DNA of 64,000 bases from an uncultured Spartobacteria bacterium (GTDB taxonomy: Bacteria > Verrucomicrobiota > Verrucomicrobiia > Chthoniobacterales > Terrimicrobiaceae). The notes below the pieces were generated by a model. It saw nothing but the letters and a program-made list of their open reading frames with translations. It was not told the DNA's origin and ran no database searches. The translations under genes were made by a program, and so were the position numbers. Below, in pieces: positions 16,297 to 25,271 of the stretch. Positions within the stretch are counted from its first letter, which is position 1, and each line of letters starts with the position of its first letter. The stretch lies in contig CALCJD010000095.1 in NCBI GenBank assembly GCA_937960895.1, forward strand, positions 1 to 64,000, in the 5' to 3' direction.

Positions 16297-18240
16297 TCAG
16301 TTCGTCGGGGACAGGACGGGCGCGGCCACCCCGGAGAGAAAACGCTTCCACGCGGCGCGCACGAAGGGTCTCGGGTCCGCCGCGTAGCGCAACGAGAGTT
16401 CCTCGAGATCGGCGGGGGAAAGTTCCCGGTAAAGACGCGCCGTCCAGAGATCGATGTTCCAGCGGATATCGAGTTTTTTCCCGCTCCCCCCCTGCCCCAA
16501 ATACTGCCGCCCGACACGGGGCTCGCCCTGCATGGTTTTGACCGCTTCCAGCAGGCGTTCCCTCTGTCCGGAATCCAGGGCGTCCAAAATCTCACAGAAG
16601 TAGGCAAGGACGAAGGACAGATAGCGGTCGTCCGTTCCCTCACGCAAAATCTGCAGCGCCTCCTCGAACGCCGAAGGCAGAGCCAGCGCGCGGAAAAAGA
16701 TCAGCGCGGCCACCCAGCGCGGATAGGTCTTGATGTCGGGCGGAGGACACTCGGGATCCCGCTTCCGCAGACATTCCATCAGGACCGGCTCCGCGGAGAC
16801 ATCCCCCATGAACGCCAGGGCAAAGGCGGCGCTGCGCCGCTGCCGGTAGTCCGGGCTGGAAAGCAGGGCAAGCAGGTCGTCCCGGGGCTCCTCCCTCAAG
16901 AGGCGGAGCCAGAACATCGCCTTCCCCTCGTCGGGAGTTCCCAGGTACTGCGGCAGGAGTTTGCGCACCCGCCGCCGCTCTTCCGCATCGGCCAGCACCC
17001 GCGCGCAAACCAGGCGCTGCCCCTCCAGCGGCCCCCGGGTGAAATTATACGTCGGCACCCCGTCGGTGGAGAGATCGCTGCGTTGAATGACTCCGCTCCC
17101 GACCAACATTTCCTGCAGGCGGGGCAGGTCGATTTCCCGGAGGGAAACCCCGGCTTTTACGGCCAGCGCCGCCGCCGTGCCGGCCGCCTCCCCCAGTTTC
17201 TGCATGTCCCGCTGCATGCGAACGGCCATGGAAACCTCGCGGTCCACGGAAAGCGCCCGGCAGGCCACCAGAAGGTTGTTGAGACCCTTGGCCAGAATCG
17301 ACCGGTAGGGGATCTGGCAATCGACCCCCTTCCGATACATGGCCAGGGCCGTCAGCCACATCTGACAGAAGAGGGGTTCGTTCGCGAGATCGCGGGTGTG
17401 ATTGTCGTAGTGCGACGAGGCGGTGCAGATCACATCCGGATAACTCCGGCCCTCCAGAAAATCCGAAAAACTCATCACATGGTCGCCAACCACGTGCCGG
17501 CCTTCCCGGACCCCAAGCTGACTGCTTGTGCCGATGACCTCCACCGTGCGTCCGGGCTCCTCGGAAAAATAATCCTGCATCTGCTGGCGGCCTTCGATCA
17601 CAGCCCGGCTGAAATCCCACGGGTCACGCGGATCGACCCATCCGGCGTCGTAGTTGTCGAAGCTCACCTCCCAGCGTCCGCCCTTAACGCGCTGGAGAAT
17701 GTTTCGCGGGACGAAGGAATACGAATGCGAAGCCCCGTCGAACCCGCGGCCAAAGGAATGGAGCGCCCCGGCGGCCGCCGCCAGATCGCCGTCCCCGGAA
17801 CTGTCGATGAAAACCCTTCCCCGCACGACCATCGGCCCGCCCTGATCGCAAACCACCAGACTGCGGATGGTTCCGTCCTTCACCTCCGCCTCGCAGAGAA
17901 TGCAGGAAAAAAGCACCCGGACCCCCTCTTCGCTCAGCAGATCCGTCAGGACCGCACGCTTCGCCTCGGGATGAAAGCTGCCCCCGCGCGCCCCGAGAAT
18001 GTTTTCCACATCCTTCACCCGGGCGTCGATCTCCTCCTGCATTCCGCCATGGGCCCCGTAATAATAGGAATGCACCCCGCCCCGCGTGCCGGTGCCGCCC
18101 AGGGCAAAATCCTTTTCAATGCCGATCACCCGAACACCCTGCCGGGCTGCAGCCAGCGCCGCGAGAGAACCGGCCGGTCCCAGACCGACCACAACCACGT
18201 CGGCCTCCAGGACCCGTCCGGGTGATAACGAACTGATCAT
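16297..18240 (-). CDS. FAD-dependent oxidoreductase with helical-repeat C-terminal domain
   Basis: The 647-residue protein has an intact FAD-binding GLGPAG (residues 19-24) and a GGTGTRGG segment (47-54). The family motif IDSSGDGD, at roughly 165-175, is the FAD contact of the FAD_oxidored family (PF12831). Residues about 470-640 look like HEAT-type helical repeats. Homologues in Verrucomicrobiota and Planctomycetota are often beside sugar genes; the substrate is unknown. It is paralogous to the second half of the 943-residue fusion, sharing for example MQRDMQ-LGEAAG. The start at 18240 is the first Met before the FAD domain, and no Shine-Dalgarno site is seen. Confidence 0.8.
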   Translation of the reverse strand: MISSLSPGRVLEADVVVVGLGPAGSLAALAAARQGVRVIGIEKDFALGGTGTRGGVHSYYYGAHGGMQEEIDARVKDVENILGARGGSFHPEAKRAVLTDLLSEEGVRVLFSCILCEAEVKDGTIRSLVVCDQGGPMVVRGRVFIDSSGDGDLAAAAGALHSFGRGFDGASHSYSFVPRNILQRVKGGRWEVSFDNYDAGWVDPRDPWDFSRAVIEGRQQMQDYFSEEPGRTVEVIGTSSQLGVREGRHVVGDHVMSFSDFLEGRSYPDVICTASSHYDNHTRDLANEPLFCQMWLTALAMYRKGVDCQIPYRSILAKGLNNLLVACRALSVDREVSMAVRMQRDMQKLGEAAGTAAALAVKAGVSLREIDLPRLQEMLVGSGVIQRSDLSTDGVPTYNFTRGPLEGQRLVCARVLADAEERRRVRKLLPQYLGTPDEGKAMFWLRLLREEPRDDLLALLSSPDYRQRRSAAFALAFMGDVSAEPVLMECLRKRDPECPPPDIKTYPRWVAALIFFRALALPSAFEEALQILREGTDDRYLSFVLAYFCEILDALDSGQRERLLEAVKTMQGEPRVGRQYLGQGGSGKKLDIRWNIDLWTARLYRELSPADLEELSLRYAADPRPFVRAAWKRFLSGVAAPVLSPTN

Positions 18241-18262
18241 GAGGCGCACTTTAAAAGCACCC

Positions 18263-18277
18263 GTTTTCGCCGCAAAC
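18263..18277. promoter_or_regulatory. Dyad 1 in LacI/FAD divergent promoter
   Basis: GTTTTCGCCGCAAAC is an odd-length palindrome of the form GTTTnCGnCGnAAAC, with a CG-rich centre like many LacI-family operators. It lies 23-37 bp upstream of the FAD gene start and is the first of three regularly spaced dyads. Confidence 0.5.
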
Positions 18278-18286
18278 TGCAGGGAA

Positions 18287-18300
18287 CTGAACCCGTTCAG
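18287..18300. promoter_or_regulatory. Dyad 2 in LacI/FAD divergent promoter
   Basis: CTGAACCCGTTCAG has perfect 6-bp arms around a two-base centre. Related sequences occur upstream of the PEP-CTERM gene (21300) and of the pseudopilin cassette (27434). Its centre lies about 23.5 bp from dyad 1 and 21.5 bp from dyad 3, so all three are near the same face of the helix. Confidence 0.5.
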
Positions 18301-18308
18301 CTCTTCGC

Positions 18309-18321
18309 CGTTTGCCAAACG
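18309..18321. promoter_or_regulatory. Dyad 3 in LacI/FAD divergent promoter
   Basis: CGTTTGCCAAACG is a perfect odd palindrome. It sits 36-48 bp upstream of the lacI-type start codon at 18357, a plausible autoregulatory operator. Binding by the adjacent regulator is inferred from position only. Confidence 0.5.
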
Positions 18322-18356
18322 TTCCCCCACCTCCTAGTCTCACGGCACGACCCACG

Positions 18357-19409
18357 ATGAGCCGCATGTCCTCATCCCCCGCCACCCTCCAGGATATCGC
18401 CGACCGGACCGGCTACGGACGGTCCACGGTCTCGATGGCCCTGCGGAACCATCCCAGCATCCCTCCGGAAACGCGGCAAAAAATCCAGGATGCGGCTGTC
18501 GCGCTGTCCTACCGTCCCAATCCCCTGATCACCGCCCTGATGACCCAGCTGAAGAAAAAACGGCGGAAATATCTGGAGACGATTGCGCTGGTCACGCGCG
18601 CCGGACTGCACCTGGACAAGTCCTCCCCGGCCAATTTTTACACCATCCTCTACAAGGCGATCCACGAGCGCGGTGCCGAGCTGGGATTCAAGATCGATGT
18701 GTTTGCCCTGGGCGCAGAGCCGCTGGCCGATGACCGGCTGAGCCAGATTCTCATCACCAGGGGCATACACGGTGTGATTTTCTTCCCCGGGGGGCCCAAG
18801 CATCAGGAATACCCCACGCTGGACTGGAAGCATTTTGCCGTGGTCCTGATCGGCTTCCATTCCAGTTGGACAAAATTTCATCAGATCGTCTCCGACTACA
18901 CGCACGACATCGATCTCGCCCTGCAGGTGTTCAAAAAATCCGGCGGGCGCCGCATCGGGTTCGCCGTGCCCGATGAACTCGACGCCAACATCGACTACAG
19001 CTGGTCGTCGCGCTTTCTCCATTACCAGCGCTGGATTCCGGTGAAGGACCGGGTTCCCTTCGCGCCGTGCCAAAACCATGTTCTCGAACGCCGTTCCTTC
19101 ATGGCCTGGTTTGAAAAACACCGGCCGGAAGCGCTGTTGATCACCGGCAACGAAGTGTATTCCTGGCTGAAGGCGGAGGGGTACCGCGTGCCGGAGGACG
19201 TGAAGCTGATCAACCTCCTGCAACGCGGCGAAAAGGATCTCGCGGGCATCGATCCCTGCACCTCGGAGGTCGGACACGCCGCCGTGGACCTGATGCTGTC
19301 GCTGCTGCAAAGCAACCAGCTCGGCCTCCCCAAATTTCCCCACATGACGGCCATCAAAGGCAAATGGGTGCCCGGACCCTCCTTTCCCGGATTGAAGGAG
19401 AACGGGTGA
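18357..19409 (+). CDS. LacI-family transcriptional regulator (locus 1)
   Basis: The 350-residue protein has a LacI HTH at residues 10-55 (LQDIADRTGYGRSTVSMALR) with the hinge helix region around 45-60, then a periplasmic-binding-protein-like sensor domain. The HTH style, with ALRN-P-IPPETR following recognition, is typical of a verrucomicrobial LacI group. It is divergent from the FAD/lyase operon across a 116-bp region with three dyads, and 1 bp before the mutarotase-like gene, so it probably controls both. The inducer is unknown and is expected to be a sugar or uronate. A second ATG nine bases downstream (18366) is possible. Confidence 0.88.
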   Translation: MSRMSSSPATLQDIADRTGYGRSTVSMALRNHPSIPPETRQKIQDAAVALSYRPNPLITALMTQLKKKRRKYLETIALVTRAGLHLDKSSPANFYTILYKAIHERGAELGFKIDVFALGAEPLADDRLSQILITRGIHGVIFFPGGPKHQEYPTLDWKHFAVVLIGFHSSWTKFHQIVSDYTHDIDLALQVFKKSGGRRIGFAVPDELDANIDYSWSSRFLHYQRWIPVKDRVPFAPCQNHVLERRSFMAWFEKHRPEALLITGNEVYSWLKAEGYRVPEDVKLINLLQRGEKDLAGIDPCTSEVGHAAVDLMLSLLQSNQLGLPKFPHMTAIKGKWVPGPSFPGLKENG

Positions 19410-19410
19410 T

Positions 19411-20400
19411 ATGCGGATCCCGTCCTTATGGGTGATTCCGGCGCTGGTGCCGGTGATGCTGACGGCGGTCCCCGCGGAACCCCCCGAATCCGGCTGGCCG
19501 CACGTCGTTCTCGAAAACGGCGGACTCCGGCTTGAGATCGCCCTGCCGGACGGCGACTCGGGGTATTACCGAAGCACCCGTTTTGACTGGTCCGGAGTGA
19601 TCTGCCAAGCCACTTGGAAGGGAGTGCCGATATTCGGCGAGTTCCGGCTGCCGCGCGATCCGGAAAGGCCGGACAGCATCGCGGGAACGGCGGAGGAATT
19701 TGACCATTCCGGACCCTCCACCTTCGCCCCCGAAGGCGGGGAATTTTTGAAGATCGGCGTGGGAATTTTGCGTCACAACTCCGGATCGCCCTACGCCAGC
19801 GACACCCGGTATGAACTGGCCGACGGGGGGGAATGGAAGGTGACCCGCGGAACCGACTGGGTGGAATTCCGGCACCGCGCGGGGCCCGTCCGGGGTGTCG
19901 CCTACGAACTGAGAAAACGCATCGTTCTGGGCCCCGAGGCGGGGGCGTTTCGCATCGAAAGAACCCTCGTCAACACCGGCGTCCGCGAGTTGTTCACCGA
20001 GCACTACGGCCACAATTTCTTCCGCATCGCCGATGATCCCGTGGGCCGGAACTATCAAATCCTGATGCCCGCGGATTGCCCGCTGGAACGGCTGGGGGGC
20101 ACCTCATCGCCCGTCCGCGTGTTCCGCGGCGTCTGCCGGTTTCTTCGGGACCTCGACCCCGCGGAATATTTCCAGTTCAGCGTCCTTCACCAGGGCGGCG
20201 GAACCTTTTGTCTTTCCAACACCAAGGCCGGCCTCGAGGTTGAAGTGACCTCCTCCGCACCGGCCAAACGATTTGTGGTCTTTGCGACGGACCGCACCCT
20301 GAGTCCGGAACTCTTCTCCGAAATCAAGCTCCCCCCCGGGGAGAGTTATTCCTGGAGCACCCGCTACCTGGTCCGAAACCTCGACAGGAAAGCCCCCTGA
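19411..20400 (+). CDS. Secreted aldose-epimerase-fold-like protein
   Basis: The 329-residue protein has a signal peptide (about 1-22) and an all-beta body. The stretch GYYRSTRFDWSGVI (about 51-64) is conserved in a family of uncharacterised exported proteins with a galactose-mutarotase-like fold. GGAG lies 10-13 bp upstream of the ATG, and the gene begins directly after the LacI stop, so it is co-translated with the regulator. A role in binding or epimerising the sugars released by the locus is inferred. No catalytic residues can be assigned with confidence. Confidence 0.6.
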   Translation: MRIPSLWVIPALVPVMLTAVPAEPPESGWPHVVLENGGLRLEIALPDGDSGYYRSTRFDWSGVICQATWKGVPIFGEFRLPRDPERPDSIAGTAEEFDHSGPSTFAPEGGEFLKIGVGILRHNSGSPYASDTRYELADGGEWKVTRGTDWVEFRHRAGPVRGVAYELRKRIVLGPEAGAFRIERTLVNTGVRELFTEHYGHNFFRIADDPVGRNYQILMPADCPLERLGGTSSPVRVFRGVCRFLRDLDPAEYFQFSVLHQGGGTFCLSNTKAGLEVEVTSSAPAKRFVVFATDRTLSPELFSEIKLPPGESYSWSTRYLVRNLDRKAP

Positions 20401-20409
20401 TCAGGCGAT

Positions 20410-20437
20410 CGGGTCCAGAAAAAGCCGCCCGGACCCG
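20410..20437. terminator. Hairpin between convergent genes
   Basis: CGGGTCC (20410-20416) pairs with GGACCCG (20431-20437) across a 14-base loop that contains an A-run. It sits between the convergent epimerase-like and PEP-CTERM genes. No T-tract follows on either strand, so a role in termination is only likely from position. Confidence 0.35.
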
Positions 20438-20441
20438 GAGG

Positions 20442-21257
20442 TCACGACACCCGCGCCGCGGACGGTCTCCGACGGAAGAAAAGGAACATCGCGGCCGCGG
20501 AAACCAGCAGCAACGGAATCCGGGGTTCGGGAACCGGGGCAAACGAAAGGTCATCCAGCGTGACAACCGGCACCGCTCCGGCGGTGGTGTAGGACAACAG
20601 GGCGTAGGCAATCGGCGCCCCCGTGCTCTGATACCCCGTGTATCCATAGGTGTTGCCACTGGTTGAGGTCGTGAAGGACTGGGTGCTCAGCAGGGTGTTG
20701 GCGGCGTCGAAATAGGAAATCTGGATGGTCACCGGAACCGTGGCGGACCCGGTGGGAAGGGTGAAGGCCATGGCCTGAACGGCCTTGTCCGCCGTGAAGA
20801 CATCCAGATCCGCATCATAGGTTCCGAAATCGATCCGCAATCCGACCGTCGAGGTGCTGTTGTTGGCGGCAATACGAAAGGTGCTGCTGGACGACGTGGA
20901 GTAGGTGATGTTGGACACCCCCACCGTCTGGCCGGTGCTCGGCGAATCGGTATACCGAAGCCGCACGTCCACCGCATTGATCGACGTGAAGTCAAAGACG
21001 TATTCGTTGGCCGTCGACTGATTTCCAGAAAATGCAAAATCGTGGATGGCAGAAAAACCCGGCAGGGCCTCCAGGGTCGACTCCGGGGTCGCCCCCGAGG
21101 CGACAGTGAGCGTCCGTCCAAGCGGATTGATGGCTTCCGACCCAGTAAAGGTGCCGGGATTGGTCACCACCAGAACGGCGGCGGAAAGTCCTGTCGAACC
21201 GGCGAGATAGGCCAGAACGACACTCAAAATGGGAGAAACAACCTTTTTCATATTCAT
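20442..21257 (-). CDS. PEP-CTERM sorting-domain exported protein
   Basis: The 271-residue protein starts with a signal peptide. Its mature part is rich in Ser, Thr and Ala with many beta strands, and it ends with the exosortase-recognised tail: VPEP, a hydrophobic helix (about 15 residues) and an Arg-rich end (FFRRRP). PEP-CTERM proteins are cut by exosortase and displayed or released at the surface, often in a biofilm matrix. No exosortase is in the window. Either of two Met codons (21257, 21251) may be the start. A TGAACGATTCAGT motif lies 43-55 bp upstream. Confidence 0.85.
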   Translation of the reverse strand: MNMKKVVSPILSVVLAYLAGSTGLSAAVLVVTNPGTFTGSEAINPLGRTLTVASGATPESTLEALPGFSAIHDFAFSGNQSTANEYVFDFTSINAVDVRLRYTDSPSTGQTVGVSNITYSTSSSSTFRIAANNSTSTVGLRIDFGTYDADLDVFTADKAVQAMAFTLPTGSATVPVTIQISYFDAANTLLSTQSFTTSTSGNTYGYTGYQSTGAPIAYALLSYTTAGAVPVVTLDDLSFAPVPEPRIPLLLVSAAAMFLFFRRRPSAARVS

Positions 21258-21299
21258 GGGACCATTCCACAACCCGGTGACCGCCACGACCGCCATTTT

Positions 21300-21320
21300 A
21301 CTGAATCGTTCAAGAAAACA
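21300..21320 (-). promoter_or_regulatory. Copy of TGAACGnnTTCAGT motif upstream of PEP-CTERM gene
   Basis: Read on the minus strand, the site is GTTTTCTTGAACGATTCAGT. It matches the site upstream of the pseudopilin cassette (27434-27453) at nearly every position, apart from one missing base in the centre, and shares its core with dyad 2 of the LacI promoter. It is a candidate regulator-binding site; no direct evidence exists. Confidence 0.4.
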
Positions 21321-21424
21321 GTGATCCCGTTTCCCCGGCAGGCCTTTCCGACCTCGGAACCGACACGCCGCTCCCGCCGGCTGCCAGCGGGGCGGTTTCC
21401 GATCCGGCCTCCGGGAACAAAGAA

Positions 21425-22126
21425 CTAATATTTGTTGGCGGCCTTCAATGCGTTGAGGCGCCGTTGTTCGGCCCGGCGTTTTTCCACCGCGGCCTGGAAG
21501 AGTGCCGGCAAGGAGACCTCCCCGGAAAACGGCCGCACTTCGGAAAATTCGTAAACCACCTCGCCGATCTGCACCCGTTGGGGGAAGCCGTCCCCGGCCC
21601 GGATCCAGGCGATAAGGACGTCCTTTTCCGGAAGTTCAAATTCCGCGACGTTTTGAAGCTGGTATTTGTGACAGGGCTGTTTTCCGAGCGTCTCGACCCC
21701 GACGTAATTGCGGAGGCTGATCCAGCCCAGGGCGGGAAACGACCTGACCCGAAAATCAAAAAGGTCCAGGGGGGCTCCGTCCCGGGGCGCCAAAACGGCC
21801 ACATCCCCGGCATTGTCGTGCTGTTGAAGGATCTGATCCTCGACGACGTAGAAGGTCTGCGTGTGTCCGTCCGAAAACCGGGTCGTTCCCTGTTGTACTC
21901 CGTTTCGGCCGATGCGCATTTCAAAACGCACGGGAACCACCCGACCGGACGAGGACTCCGGCGATTCGCCGCGCGGCGCGGTGGGGTTCCTGATCTCAAG
22001 GCTCCATTCGGAGCCGGCCGGCGGCATGCGAACCAGGGGTGGTTTGGGAGGCGGCACCTGGTCCTGCGCCATCACCGCGGTCAGGGCTGCCGCGAGAATC
22101 AAAACGAAAGACACAAACTTATTCAT
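21425..22126 (-). CDS. Exported protein co-transcribed with pseudopilin cassette
   Basis: The 233-residue protein has a signal peptide (about 1-20). A Pro-rich segment (PPPKPPLVRMPP) is followed by a mostly beta globular part and a charged C-terminal helix rich in Arg and Gln. I do not recognise the family. A good GGGAGG ribosome site lies 7 bp upstream of the ATG. The start overlaps the end of cassette gene A by 8 bp, so it is the last gene of the cassette transcript and probably works with it at the envelope. Confidence 0.65.
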   Translation of the reverse strand: MNKFVSFVLILAAALTAVMAQDQVPPPKPPLVRMPPAGSEWSLEIRNPTAPRGESPESSSGRVVPVRFEMRIGRNGVQQGTTRFSDGHTQTFYVVEDQILQQHDNAGDVAVLAPRDGAPLDLFDFRVRSFPALGWISLRNYVGVETLGKQPCHKYQLQNVAEFELPEKDVLIAWIRAGDGFPQRVQIGEVVYEFSEVRPFSGEVSLPALFQAAVEKRRAEQRRLNALKAANKY

Positions 22127-25100
22127 ACACAGCCTCCCATTGCTGATCGACCACCCGGCCCGTATAGCGGTCGATGGCGATTGCGAGCCAGTACCGTTTC
22201 TCCCCCTCGACCACAAAGTTTTCCCCGGAGGTCCCGCCCACCAGACGTCCGCTTTGAGCCACCACATCAATCAAGAGGTTCCAGGTACGGGTCTGCGTGG
22301 ACGAACCCAGCGCCCGCACCACGGCCTCGCGGTGGGACTTGATCTGGTCCAGGCCGACACCGCCGGAGGACAGAAAATTCACGAGGTCGGAGACATTGCG
22401 GGGCACGGTTGCCGTCGGCTGGCCCGAAGCAAAGGAATAGCTGAGGAATTCCTGGCTGAGTCCGGCGGGTTCAGCGAGGGGCAGGCCGCCGGCGGGATCC
22501 TGCGCGGTCCCCTGCAGCAGGCTTTGAACGACGGCCGGCTGACGACTCTGCAGACTCAGGCGTCCCGCCGTCACCGCCGGTTCGTCGACGACGGAAAACA
22601 GATCCAGCAGCGCCGCATCCCCGCTGGTTTCATCAAAAAAGCTGAGGCTCTTCCAGGGCGTGTCGCGGAACACATAACCGAGTTCGCCCACGGATTGGAA
22701 CGGCCGCTGCAAAATGACCGGCCGGCGGGAATATCCCGCGGCGCTCAGATCCCGATAGGGATTGGCGGAGTCGTCCAGCCACCCGTCCGCGGGACGGTAG
22801 ATGCCGTCCGGATCGGGAAAGTTGATGTAGTGTCCAACCGCACTGCTCTGGCTCCTGCCGCCCTGCGGCCAAAGCGCGGGAAAGATGGGCGAGGCGGCGG
22901 AGTTCGTGTAGGGGAACGGCGTGGACGTCTGGATGCGGTCGTTGGTGTTCGTCCAGGTCGGAGGATCGGTGATGGCGCGGTAATTTCCCATGCTCGGCCC
23001 CAGACGATTGGTCCGCGGATCCCAGAGCGCGGCGAAATAACAAAGGGTCAGCGAACTGTGCTGCAGCCGCGCGGCGGAGGCAAAGCTCGGACCGAAACCG
23101 ATGGTTCCCATCAATCCCGACCCCGTGATGCCCTCGTTTCCGGCGAAGGTCGCATAGGTTTTCAGCCGGTTTGTCTTCGTGCGATACTGCAGCCGGATGA
23201 TCAGGTCGTTCACTGTCACGCGAAAAATGGCGGCGTCCTTCTCCGGCCGGTCGTCCGGCCAGGTTCCCGGCGGGGATTCGTTTTGATAGGAATAAAGGGA
23301 AAAGACCTGGATGTCCTTGTTGGCCGTCGCATACGGCACGAGGGCGCCGAACCGATTGGCGGCCCCCGCGTCGCTGGCGGCGATGGGCTTCTCCCTGTAG
23401 GATTCAAATGCCGCAGACGGAAGAACAATCGGCGGCAGCCCGGCAAGGGACTTGTTCAACGTGCGAACCAGTTCCGTGTTGCTGCTGGCCCTGACGTCGG
23501 TGAGTGTTCCCCGGGCGATGTTCACCTCCACGGACGCCGGACTCTCTCCGGATGCCGGCGTCGAAGGCGCATGCGGGTTGAAAAACACCGGCGCCCAGAT
23601 CATGTCGGCGGCGGTCAATTTGTTGGGCGTAACCGAAGTGTCCGTCTGACGCGGCGCGACCATCGCGATCTGATAAAAATACGGCAGATCCTCCACCCCG
23701 GCCACCTCCAGGCCGCCGTCCAGCGCAATGATGGTGGGATAGTTGTCACTGTCGGCCTGATCCACAATGCTCGCCCCGATGCGGAGAATCTGCAGGTCCT
23801 TGATGGATTCGTTGTAGGTCTGGTTGTTGGAACCGGCCAGCGTGGTTTGTTCGGCATGCTGTCCGAGGGAACCGGAGAGGAGCCCGGCTTTCAGGATCTC
23901 AAAAAAATTCGGCTCTCTCCGGGCCGCGGCCACCTCCGCAAGCGTCTTGATGGACAGCTGCGGTACCGCGGCGCCGTCGGAACCATAATAATCCCACCGT
24001 TCCTCAACGGGATTCCACTTCAGTCCGAAGCACGCAAGAATGGCCTCCTCACGATTCTCCGGAGAAAGCGATGGATCGAAGGCGGCCGGGTTGGGGCCGG
24101 AAGGACCGAGCCACGCGAGCTTTGCCAGCGAAAACCGCCGCACCAGCAACGGCTCCCCGGCCTCCGCCATCCGGGCGGGCTCCTTCGTTCCGTCATCCCG
24201 GTAATGCGGAATGGCTCCCCCGACCGTCAGTCGGACGGACGGGAGGTTGGGATTGGCCGGGGTGGGCTCCTCCGGACTCCAGGAGGGCGCGGTCAGGGAG
24301 CGCGAGAAGTGCGTGAGAAACGGCAGGGCATCCCGAAACCCCGTGTTCTGAACCGTGGCATATCGGATGAGATCCTGCCGGCTGTGGAAATAGTTGTTGG
24401 TGTAGGTCTGGGAACCTCCCCCGGCGTTGGTTGTCACCAGGGACATCAGGCCGGAACGGACCGCCGCGGCGGATATCCCGGGGTAGGGCGCGCCGGCGGA
24501 AAGGGCGAAATTGCGAAACGCAATGAAATCCGAGACATCCCCGCCGGGGATGTTCAGTGCGGAAAGGTCGGCGCCGGCCTGCGAGCCCTTCAGCGCATTG
24601 ACCGAGGCGGAGCCGAGACCGGGAGGGTATCCGGCGGCATTGGCGTTGAGCAGGCCCCCGATGTCATAAACCTGATAGGCAAAACGGCCGATGACATTCG
24701 TCGAGGCCTCGGCGACCGGACCGGCCGTGCGACTGATGTAGATCCAATGCGGCAGCTGATCCGTCCCGGTCAATCCGGAACCGGACAGGAGCATGGGGAC
24801 ATTCCATCGATTGACGCCCACCTGCCGCCGATTGCGCGAAGGCTGCCCGGTGCCGTCTTCGGAGGCCCGGGGATCGACTCCGGGAACGCTCTGGCGGATG
24901 AGGTTGAAAAAGTTCGCATTTGTCGAAACCGCCGGCAAAACCCGACGCGCGGGAACGGCATTGGTATTGGCCCGTGGAAAATAAACCACCCTGCCGTTGT
25001 TCGTTTCGGAAAGGGAATGGGCCGGGTCCCGGATTTCCTCCAGAAAGAGCCCCGTCACATACTCGCCGGCGGTCCGGGCGAGCAATTCGGCCTCCGTGCG

Positions 25101-25271
25101 ATGCACCCGGCTGGATTCGATGTTCCGGTTGGCGGTGACATGTGCAAAGAAGGCCACCGTCGCCACGGTGATGAGCACGATCAACGCCAGCACGACCACA
25201 AGCACCATGCCGCGCCGGCAAAGCAGGCGCCGTGAAGACCGGAAGGAGGGGGAGGAACGGCGCGGCATCAT
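22119..25271 (-). CDS. Verru_Chthon cassette protein A (large pseudopilin-operon protein)
   Basis: The 1050-residue protein has a basic N-terminus and one membrane helix at about 22-45 (MVLVVVLALIVLITVATVAFF). A very long extracytoplasmic part rich in Asn, Ser, Pro and Gly follows. The size, the anchor and the position after C, B and D match protein A of the four-gene cassette defined in Verrucomicrobium and Chthoniobacter genomes. The N-terminus resembles the PilX/GspK-like entry of minor pseudopilins without a prepilin cleavage site. It starts with ATGATG, overlapping the stop of gene C. The function is unknown; assembly of a pilus-like or secretion fibre is suggested by its neighbours. Confidence 0.85.
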   Translation of the reverse strand: MMPRRSSPSFRSSRRLLCRRGMVLVVVLALIVLITVATVAFFAHVTANRNIESSRVHRTEAELLARTAGEYVTGLFLEEIRDPAHSLSETNNGRVVYFPRANTNAVPARRVLPAVSTNANFFNLIRQSVPGVDPRASEDGTGQPSRNRRQVGVNRWNVPMLLSGSGLTGTDQLPHWIYISRTAGPVAEASTNVIGRFAYQVYDIGGLLNANAAGYPPGLGSASVNALKGSQAGADLSALNIPGGDVSDFIAFRNFALSAGAPYPGISAAAVRSGLMSLVTTNAGGGSQTYTNNYFHSRQDLIRYATVQNTGFRDALPFLTHFSRSLTAPSWSPEEPTPANPNLPSVRLTVGGAIPHYRDDGTKEPARMAEAGEPLLVRRFSLAKLAWLGPSGPNPAAFDPSLSPENREEAILACFGLKWNPVEERWDYYGSDGAAVPQLSIKTLAEVAAARREPNFFEILKAGLLSGSLGQHAEQTTLAGSNNQTYNESIKDLQILRIGASIVDQADSDNYPTIIALDGGLEVAGVEDLPYFYQIAMVAPRQTDTSVTPNKLTAADMIWAPVFFNPHAPSTPASGESPASVEVNIARGTLTDVRASSNTELVRTLNKSLAGLPPIVLPSAAFESYREKPIAASDAGAANRFGALVPYATANKDIQVFSLYSYQNESPPGTWPDDRPEKDAAIFRVTVNDLIIRLQYRTKTNRLKTYATFAGNEGITGSGLMGTIGFGPSFASAARLQHSSLTLCYFAALWDPRTNRLGPSMGNYRAITDPPTWTNTNDRIQTSTPFPYTNSAASPIFPALWPQGGRSQSSAVGHYINFPDPDGIYRPADGWLDDSANPYRDLSAAGYSRRPVILQRPFQSVGELGYVFRDTPWKSLSFFDETSGDAALLDLFSVVDEPAVTAGRLSLQSRQPAVVQSLLQGTAQDPAGGLPLAEPAGLSQEFLSYSFASGQPTATVPRNVSDLVNFLSSGGVGLDQIKSHREAVVRALGSSTQTRTWNLLIDVVAQSGRLVGGTSGENFVVEGEKRYWLAIAIDRYTGRVVDQQWEAVYE

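Noticed and set aside
14404..18225. Very long open frame on the plus strand (1273 codons)
   Set aside because: It lies antisense to four well-supported genes, has no family similarity, and is explained by the GC-rich third-position bias of the true genes.
21861..25235. 1124-codon open frame on the plus strand
   Set aside because: It is antisense to cassette protein A; composition is Arg/Gly/His-rich, as expected for a shadow frame.
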